Source: Paulinella micropora (Eukaryota > Cercozoa > Imbricatea > Euglyphida). Taken from it: a DNA stretch of 30,833 nucleotides. The position numbers were made by a program, and so were the translations under genes. The stretch lies in NCBI GenBank assembly GCA_009731375.1, contig BJOX01000314.1, positions 648,838-679,670 on the forward strand, written 5' to 3'. Of this stretch, positions 25,470 to 30,833 are shown piece after piece; positions within the stretch are counted from its first letter, which is position 1; every line of letters starts with the position of its first letter. The notes under the pieces are model-generated. The model worked only from the letters and a program-made list of their open reading frames with translations, was not told the origin of the DNA and ran no database searches.

Positions 25470-26876
25470 TTAATCTTGTGGTACAAAAGGATCCGACAGG
25501 CCCCCTAAGGGGTCCTGCCACTCGCTGTTCGATCCTTTTACGGGCGTGTAATATTTCAAGAAGCCACGCCTGTAGTTTTCGACCACGAGCTCTTGCTCGT
25601 GTGCGGGCACGTTTGGATCTGGCGGCGTGGGCTCGGGCACAATTTTGTTCAGGAAGTCGAGTGCGCTTCTAAAGTCTACTACGTGTTCGTAGACTCGGCG
25701 TCCGTCGCTGTCGAGAACTGCAAAGTACCTGTCGTGAGCTAGCCCCCGCACGCGCAGAGTAAAATACACGATCTGGCGCCGCCCCCAATGCACCAGCCGA
25801 CAAAAGTCGGGGCCACGACGTTTGTCGGCGGCGTCGGTAGTGCCGGCGCTCTTTTGTGCGCAGAGCTTGTCTGTGAGGGCTTGCAAATGTGTGTTGGCCT
25901 GTTTGAGCCGCTCAATTTCTAGTCGCAGAGCCGCCAGCTCCGGCTTCCCTTGCTCCTCCTCGTGTCGTAACTCAGCCTCGCGCGCCCTCTGTGCCAGCTG
26001 CTCGCACTTGTTTTCGGTCTCGCACTTGCTCCGCTCCGCTGCTATTAGTGCCGCCTGTAGCCGGTCACAGTCTAGCACGGCCTGCTTCTGCAGTTCGTTC
26101 TTCTCCGCGGCGGCCTGGCCCCGAAAATGCGCCGCTTCTTCGCGTAGTTTTGCCGCGCTGGCCTGCAGCTGCGCGAGCTCTTGTTGCCAACGCAGCTCCT
26201 GCCCCACGAGTTTAAGATTGGAGTTTACTTCTTGTTGCAACCGGTAGCGCAGCGCCTCGTTCTTTTGGCTCAGCTCGAGGGCCGAGGCACAGCTTGCTTA
26301 TAGCCGTACGTTTTCCGCCAGCAGAGCCTCGTTCCGCTGCTGTAGGTCCCCGGCCGCCAGTTGTCGGTCCGAAAGTTCTCGGGTCAGCTCGTCGAGCTTG
26401 GCCTCTAGGGCGGACTTGGCAACCGCCAGAGCCTCCCGGTCTGCGCTCNNNNNNNNNNCCAGGGCCTCGTTCCGCTGCTGTAGGTCCCCGGCCGAGAACT
26501 GTCGGTCCGACAGTTCTCGGGTCAGCTCGTCGAGCTTGGCCTCTAGGGCGGACTTGGCAACCGCCAGAGCCTCCCGGTCTGCGCTCTGCTGAGTTAGGAG
26601 CTGGACCTGCTGGGCTAGTCGCGAATTGGCTGCCAGCAGTTCTGCCTGCCTGGCCCTGAGCGCCGCGTTTTCCTGGCGCAGGGCCTCGCAAGCCAGAGCG
26701 AGTGCGCGCTGCTCGACAGTCAACCTGTCGCGACCCGAGTCTTGGCTGCTGCCGAGCGCCGCCGTTCTGAGCAGCTCGGTGCTGGCCGTCAAATTTCGAT
26801 GCACGAATTCGTTGGCCTGCTGCAAGGCTCTGTTGTCTGCCTGACAAAGAGGCGGCTGTTGCTGCTGCTGTTGCAT
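25470..26876 (-). CDS. Long coiled-coil protein with unknown C-terminal domain (10-N gap and one in-frame TAA)
   Basis: ATG 26874-26876 is followed by a glutamine run (CAG repeats). From there to about residue 345 the sequence is a continuous Leu/Ala/Glu/Gln/Arg coiled coil. A ~42-residue unit (SADREALAVAKSALEAKLDE...LQQRNEAL) is present on both sides of the 10-N join at 26449-26458, so more copies may have been collapsed. A TAA at 26298-26300 interrupts the frame, yet the same frame continues coding-like to 25470. The last ~110 residues form a separate domain (FCRLVHWGRRQIVYFTLRV, YFAVLDSDGRRVYEHV, a Pro-rich loop, RRGFLKYYTPV) that I do not recognise. Divergent from the hydrolase gene. A scaffold or structural role is plausible from the coil, no more. 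Confidence 0.6.
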
Positions 26877-27081
26877 CGTTACTGTTTTTTTGGGACCTAG
26901 CAAACAAAAGAAAATTGGAAAGGGGCGGTGCTTAAAAAGAAAAAGCAACGTGCATTTCTTTAACTACATGCTACTGTCGGCCAAACCCAGCGAAGAAAAA
27001 CAATATGCGGCTGCAACTCTTGTTTGCAGCGTTGGTCTGGCACGAACTGCCGCTGGGGAACGATTTAGCACATGGGACATT

Positions 27082-27180
27082 GGGGGGGGGCCACTGTATG
27101 ATGGAAGGCCGAAAGTGCAAAGGGGAAAAAACATAGCTTGCTTGGTGGGAGAATGTAAACCCGAACAGGGGAGGAGGGGG
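27082..27180. promoter_or_regulatory. Shared ~90-bp promoter module, copy 1
   Basis: Starts with a G run and CCACTGTATGATGG, then GGCCGAAAGTG, AAAAAACATAGCTTG, GGTGGGAGAA and AACCCGAACAGGGG. It aligns with 29796-29900 with only scattered changes. It begins 206 bp upstream of the minus-strand ATG at 26876; copy 2 begins 195 bp upstream of the minus-strand ATG at 29601. Confidence 0.75.
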
Positions 27181-27362
27181 CTTCGATATCGAGGGGAGGG
27201 GGCCACCATGCGACGGTTTTGCTAACGGAAAATGTGGGGGAGGAGGGGGGGGGCCACTGTCGCTGTCACTTTGTCTTCTCCGCCTACCCGCCTTTCCCGA
27301 AAATTTTCCTTTGGCTGATTTCCAGTTGCCGAAATGTCCTTCGCCGGGGAAAAATCGCTGTG

Positions 27363-27379
27363 TGCCGCAATTTGCGGCG
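27363..27379. promoter_or_regulatory. Palindrome TGCCGCAATTTGCGGCG
   Basis: Same core as 21919-21935 with only the outermost base changed. It lies 63 bp upstream of the hydrolase ATG. Confidence 0.6.
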
Positions 27380-27441
27380 GAAAAGGGCGAATGTCGGGTT
27401 AGGTTTAATTTTACAGAGCGCAATTAGTCTAAAAAAAGGAA

Positions 27442-28773
27442 ATGGCCGGCCGGGCGCTGCGTTCAGTCGGTGCTTATGCTCGCTTCTACGTGGTCCTTCT
27501 GCCGTGCCTGTGCTTGGCAGTAGCCGTGCTCTGGTTCTTGTTCGTGCTGGCTTCCAGCGCGCTTTGGGTCTGGCGCCGGCTGGCACCCTCCAAGTACCCG
27601 CGATGTTTCCGGTCCGTGCCAGATAAGCTGATCGACGAGGCCGAGTCCGAGATCTTGCGCGAGTTTCAAACGTTGCACCCAGACATAGCCATTATGAGCG
27701 ACGTGACGGAGCTGTGGTTGCCGGGCAACCCCGCCGTCAGCCTACATTCAATTAAGGCGACGGGTGGCACTGGTGCCGGTGATGGCAAGAGCGTCATAGT
27801 AGTGCACGGAGTGTCGAGCGGCGCCTTGTTTTATTTAGACACCGTGCGTTTCTGGCTGCGGTCTTACAGTGAAGTTCATTTGCTGAATCTGCCAGGCTTC
27901 GGACGGCTGCCCACTCCTGCGTGCCTCCAGCAAATTTCAGGGGACGACGCTACCAATCTATTAGCCGAGATGGTCGAGTCTTATATAGTGCGGCACTGCC
28001 CCGACAGACCAGACCTGGTAGGCCATTCCTTTGGCGGGCACGTCGCGTCCGCAGTAGCTGCGCGAGCGGGCCGCAGAATTAATCGGCTGATCCTGGCAGC
28101 GCCCGCGGGCCTCTTCCCTCTGCTTGGCACAGCTGGTACGTACTGGGCTATGTTCTTTAAGCTGAGCCCCCTGCACCGACTTTTGCGCCTCCGGCCCGTG
28201 AAGAGCCTTGCCTGTGTTTGGTTCGAGCAGCTCGGCTGCTCCGCGCACGCCTGGTTCTGGCTTGAAACGTTGAGCCGTCCGTGCTCGGTGGGCGACCTGC
28301 TGGTTGCCAGCAACATAGCTATCAGCTGGAGGCAGGGGCGCGCGCGCTGGCTCTGGCCCTCGCTGCCCGAGCTGTTGCAATCGAACGTGCCGATTGCCTT
28401 AATTTACGGAGAGCACGATACCATCATGCCCAGTCATCAGGGCGCAATTGTATCCAGGCTGTCGGGCGGCGCGGTGCCCCTGAGAATTGTAGCGGGCAGC
28501 GGGCATTCGCCGCATTGCGAGAAACCAGCGGAATTCTTCGCGGCGCTGGCCAGCGCCAGTGCCGCTGCCCCCAATTCGGCGGGCAGCCATGTGTTGCAGC
28601 GACATTTCCAGAGCACCCTGTATTTTACGACGTTTTCCCGCTCGGCCTCCGAGTCTCTCATTTCGGCCATGTACGCGTCGGTCCTAAACGTCTGCGCGCA
28701 GAAAAAGGTCGAGGGGCCCGACGGCAGGCCGGCCCAGAGTGCAATAAAAAAGAACTGCGGGCAAGCCCGCTAA
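27442..28773 (+). CDS. Membrane-anchored alpha/beta hydrolase, 443 aa
   Basis: Intact frame from ATG 27442. Residues 17-45 are a hydrophobic membrane anchor. The hydrolase domain follows: VVHGVSSG (120-127) gives the oxyanion-hole HG motif, GHSFGGH (194-200) is the nucleophile elbow with Ser196, YGEHDTIMP (322-330) supplies the acid Asp326, and GSGHSPHCEKP (352-362) supplies His355. The catalytic triad is complete. Between them a helical cap (about 222-305) fits lipases, esterases and acyltransferases of the ABHD type. The substrate is not shown; a lipid or ester at a membrane is the simplest guess. The C-terminal ~70 residues after the fold are Ser/Ala-rich with a basic end. An AATAAA (28743-28748) lies inside the last codons. 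Length is typical for anchored ABHD-like proteins. Confidence 0.85.
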   Translation: MAGRALRSVGAYARFYVVLLPCLCLAVAVLWFLFVLASSALWVWRRLAPSKYPRCFRSVPDKLIDEAESEILREFQTLHPDIAIMSDVTELWLPGNPAVSLHSIKATGGTGAGDGKSVIVVHGVSSGALFYLDTVRFWLRSYSEVHLLNLPGFGRLPTPACLQQISGDDATNLLAEMVESYIVRHCPDRPDLVGHSFGGHVASAVAARAGRRINRLILAAPAGLFPLLGTAGTYWAMFFKLSPLHRLLRLRPVKSLACVWFEQLGCSAHAWFWLETLSRPCSVGDLLVASNIAISWRQGRARWLWPSLPELLQSNVPIALIYGEHDTIMPSHQGAIVSRLSGGAVPLRIVAGSGHSPHCEKPAEFFAALASASAAAPNSAGSHVLQRHFQSTLYFTTFSRSASESLISAMYASVLNVCAQKKVEGPDGRPAQSAIKKNCGQAR

Positions 28774-29007
28774 TTTGGACGTATTTTCGCCAGATAACAT
28801 CGAGCTGTGTTCTCTTCAGCCCGCGCCAAACGGTCTGACTTTGGTACAAAAAAACTTTTATTAAGTAAATTTTTTTTTGAAATCCTTGGACAGTGTTTTT
28901 AATCAACGAAAGCTTCGGCACAGGTGAGTCAAGAAAGAAGAGGTGCGGGAGTGCCCGAGGAGGTTTGAAAAACAGGTTGTGGCACAAACACACCTGCAAA
29001 AAAAAGT
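28774..29007. terminator. Convergent spacer with minus-strand poly(A) signal
   Basis: TTTATT at 28857-28862 reads AATAAA on the minus strand, about 150 bp past the RING gene's stop. The plus gene's AATAAA is just inside its coding end. A/T homopolymers fill the rest. Confidence 0.55.
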
Positions 29008-29601
29008 CTAGAGTTGCTTGCGCAAGGAATAGTGAAGATATCCGCCATCTCCTATGGCCACCGCTCCTATGTACTCCCAGCCCTTGTGGCATGCCGCATC
29101 CATTGCACAGCACTCGCAAGCTCCGCCAACCAGCTTTTTTCTAGCTTTATGATAGCAATGCGGGTCGCAGGCGGCGGAACCCACATCTTTTGTAAACAGA
29201 GTAACAGCTCCCATAATTTTATAACCGCCATCATACGCATAATCGCGAATCCAGACACAGGCAAACCTGGTGGTACTAGCAGTAGCGGCGGCGAGGACGG
29301 GGCACTTGTCGGCCAAGTGTTTGTCTTTGTCCCCGAGGCGGAAGGTCGCGCCGCAGTTGGACGGGCAGCGGATCGTGAGGTTCTGCACCGCGAGGCGATC
29401 GCGGTTGGCGGCCGCCGCGTCATCGGGCCCCCGGCAATTTGCGCAAGGGCGCCCCGCCGCTTGGTTTTGCTTAAAGCAGGCTTCGCAGAACGAGGCGCCG
29501 CAGCCGTGCTGCACGATGTCGCGTGCCACGCACAGGCAAATTGCACACATTAGGTCCTTGGTTTCGCCCTCGTTCACCCAAGCCTCGTCGTGACCGGCCA
29601 T
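29008..29601 (-). CDS. RING/TRAF-type zinc-finger protein, 197 aa
   Basis: ATG 29599-29601 starts directly before an acidic leader and the RING; a longer upstream frame is promoter DNA. Cys19, 22, 34, 39, 42, 53 and 56 fit the RING C3HC4 spacing exactly (x2, x11, x1, x2, x2, x10, x2), but the histidine slot is Ala36 (CGASFC instead of CGHxFC). Cys79, Cys83, His95 and Cys100 form a TRAF-like zinc finger. The C-terminal part (112-197) holds two similar Gly/Tyr segments (DYAYDGGYKIMGAV and GWEYIGAVAIGDGGY) around a cluster of Cys/His residues. RING/TRAF proteins are ubiquitin ligases; activity is inferred and the missing His makes it less certain. It could act together with the F-box protein on host ubiquitin pathways. 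Confidence 0.8.
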   Translation of the reverse strand: MAGHDEAWVNEGETKDLMCAICLCVARDIVQHGCGASFCEACFKQNQAAGRPCANCRGPDDAAAANRDRLAVQNLTIRCPSNCGATFRLGDKDKHLADKCPVLAAATASTTRFACVWIRDYAYDGGYKIMGAVTLFTKDVGSAACDPHCYHKARKKLVGGACECCAMDAACHKGWEYIGAVAIGDGGYLHYSLRKQL

Positions 29602-30059
29602 TTGGCTACACAAACTTTTTGTTTTGAGCCTACGATTTTTCTTTCCCTCCCCTCCATTTTCTCGGCCTTCCCTCTCTCTCTCTCTTTTTTGCTGTTCGGC
29701 CCCCCCCCCTCCTCCCCTCTGGCCAGAAAACGTCGAGGGAAAAAATCGACTAGTACGATATTGCAACGCGCGGAATGGAAGGGGAAAACGGGTGCGGGGG
29801 GGGGGGGGCACTGTATGATGCTGGCAGGCCGAAAGTGTAAATGGAAAAAAACATAGCTTGTTCGGTGGGAGAAGGTGAACCCGAACAGGGGGGGAGAGGG
29901 AGGAAGAAAAGGGTGGCTGCACAGGGTGGGGGGGGGCCGATCTGTTGGGAAAAGGTGCGCGGGAGGGGCCAAGGCCACCACGAGAGAGAGACAGCGAGAG
30001 AGAGAGAGACCTGTGTGACAAAGTTGTGTTTGTCTCTGCAATTGGAAGGGGGGAGACAA
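29602..30059. promoter_or_regulatory. Divergent promoter region with the second 90-bp module
   Basis: CT-rich DNA and a C run (29700-29708), then the module 29796-29900, a G run with GGCCGATCTGTTGGG (about 29929-29949, like 17215-17232), and a GAGAGAGA tract (about 29981-30009) before the ATG at 30060. Confidence 0.6.
29796..29900. promoter_or_regulatory. Shared ~90-bp promoter module, copy 2
   Basis: G run then CACTGTATGATGCTGG, GGCCGAAAGTG, AAAAAACATAGCTTG, GGTGGGAGAAGG and AACCCGAACAGGGG, aligned with 27082-27180 in the same orientation. Confidence 0.75.
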
Positions 30060-30833
30060 ATGCAGTCAGCCGGACCACGCATCGTCTACGCGCCAGACCG
30101 GGCCGAGCCCTCGAGTGTGCTGTGTGAATTGGTGACGGACCTGGCACAATTAAACGCAGCGCTGGCTAGCACACACCCCGACACCGTCGGCCTGTGGCAA
30201 ACCACGGCGTGCGAGCTGCTGCAAAATGTCCAGACAAAACCCGAGTTCCAGCAGTGGCTCGCGCAACAAGAGGCAGAGGAAGTGTTCGGGGAGGCCCAGT
30301 CACTGGAGCGCGTGCTGGCTAGGTTGCGTGCGTACGAGATTTCGGTCGTGAGCCACCACTGCGACTTCCACAGGTTCTTGCAGAAACTGGCGCTGGTGCT
30401 AGAAGCGCTGCACGCTGTAAACTCCGAGTACGGCCGGGAGTACAACCAGCTGGTGCTAGGCCTGCAGCGCAACCACACGATGGAGCCCGACCACGAGATC
30501 AGCGGGGGGGACCCGCTGATGCTGGGCCTGCTGGCCTTCCTGGACGTGCACCCGCGCCTGTGCCGGGAGCTGCGGGAGCTGGACCGTTGGCTAGAGCCGG
30601 CGGTGGCTCCGGGGNNNNNNNNNNTCCGGGGCCGGCGGTGGCAGCGCTGGAAGAAGAAGAACCGGGGGTGCAGCAGCAGAAGAAGAAGAGGAAGAAGACG
30701 CACCAGGGCCTTGCGGCCGTGGCGCAGTTGGTAGTCAAGGGCCCGCGGGCGCGCTACCAACGCTTCGAGCATGTCATCCGGGGGCTGTTGACCTCAAAGA
30801 GTTTGGGCCAGCTGCGGCGCGTGGTGCAGGACA
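30060..30833 (+). CDS. Unknown helical protein with basic cluster, runs off the window (10-N gap)
   Basis: ATG 30060-30062, in frame to the 10-N join at 30615-30624 (185 residues). After the join the sensible frame begins at 30626: it repeats the PAVA-type sequence seen before the gap, then has an acidic EEEE, a KKKRKK cluster resembling a nuclear localisation signal, and a helical segment reaching the end of the window still open. The first part is Leu/Glu/Gln-rich and probably all-alpha (LERVLARLRAYEIS, FLQKLALVLEALHAV, LLAFLDVHPRLCRELREL). I recognise no family. The join sits in a short GC-rich repeat, so its true length is uncertain. Confidence 0.6.

Larger units (their letters stand above)
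26877..27441. promoter_or_regulatory. Divergent promoter region between coiled-coil and hydrolase genes
   Basis: Contains the ~90-bp module (27082-27180), G runs followed by CCACTGT (27082-27097 and about 27240-27256), another G run with GGCCACC (27194-27206), and a TGCCGCAATTTGCGGCG palindrome (27363-27379). No ORF is convincing. Confidence 0.6.

Noticed and set aside
29841-30059. N-terminal extension of the last gene upstream of 30060
   Set aside because: It reads through the shared promoter module and a GAGA tract and starts at a non-conserved codon; ATG 30060 begins sensible protein sequence.
29602-30147. N-terminal extension of the RING protein upstream of 29601
   Set aside because: The extension is Ser/Pro/Leu-rich low complexity that translates the promoter module and G/C runs; the ATG at 29601 directly precedes the RING.
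1-30833. tRNA, rRNA or transposase genes
   Set aside because: No cloverleaf-like segment, rRNA core or transposase motif was noticed on either strand; this was a visual check only.

Overview
The window looks like nuclear-type DNA from a large double-stranded DNA virus of a microbial eukaryote, or a virus-like island in a eukaryotic genome. Genes are mostly intronless and closely spaced. Canonical AATAAA or variant poly(A) signals sit at or just past many stop codons, there are no Shine-Dalgarno operons, and several proteins carry basic nuclear-localisation-like motifs. The repertoire (F-box/LRR, ankyrin-type, RING, C2H2 zinc fingers, AAA+ ATPase, alpha/beta hydrolase) is typical of giant viruses and of eukaryotes. 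No hallmark viral gene (capsid, polymerase, packaging ATPase) is visible, so virus versus host is not settled here.

The assembly is a draft. It has three long N gaps (17373-17827, 22197-22894, 24527-24568) that abut poly-C tracts, and four 10-N joins (3351, 4757, 26449, 30615). At least six single-base frame breaks and two in-frame stops interrupt otherwise continuous genes. These may be homopolymer errors or real decay.

Layout: F-box/LRR (-, 267-1599); ankyrin/77-residue-repeat protein (+, 1845-3560); a large duplicated segment made of block X (3829-4192 and 7344-7710), a CA/TG-rich block Y (4197-5640 and 9619-11165) and a paralogous pair of nuclear proteins (+, 5961-7180 and 11441-12646), with a cysteine/LRR-like gene (-, 7824-9353) between the copies; a ~1284-residue AAA+ ATPase (-, 13143-16998); an 11-finger C2H2/nuclease-like fusion (+, 17848-20430); a two-TM protein (-, 20590-21639); a partial C2H2 protein (+, 22896-23273); a CoiA-like protein (-, 23611-24321); an unknown partial gene (+, 24569-25318); a coiled-coil protein (-, 25470-26876); a membrane-anchored alpha/beta hydrolase (+, 27442-28773); a RING protein (-, 29008-29601); and an unknown basic protein running off the end (+, 30060-30833).

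The most striking feature is organisational. Genes alternate strand almost perfectly, so intergenic regions alternate between divergent (promoter) and convergent (terminator). Divergent regions carry G/C homopolymer runs of 7-20 bases. They also share promoter modules pairwise: a 60-bp CACGTG module before both zinc-finger genes, a CGCGAAGC motif at the same distance from two start codons, a ~90-bp module ~200 bp upstream of two start codons, and TGCCGCAATTTGCGGCA palindromes. This reads as a modular bidirectional-promoter system that has been copied around the region.
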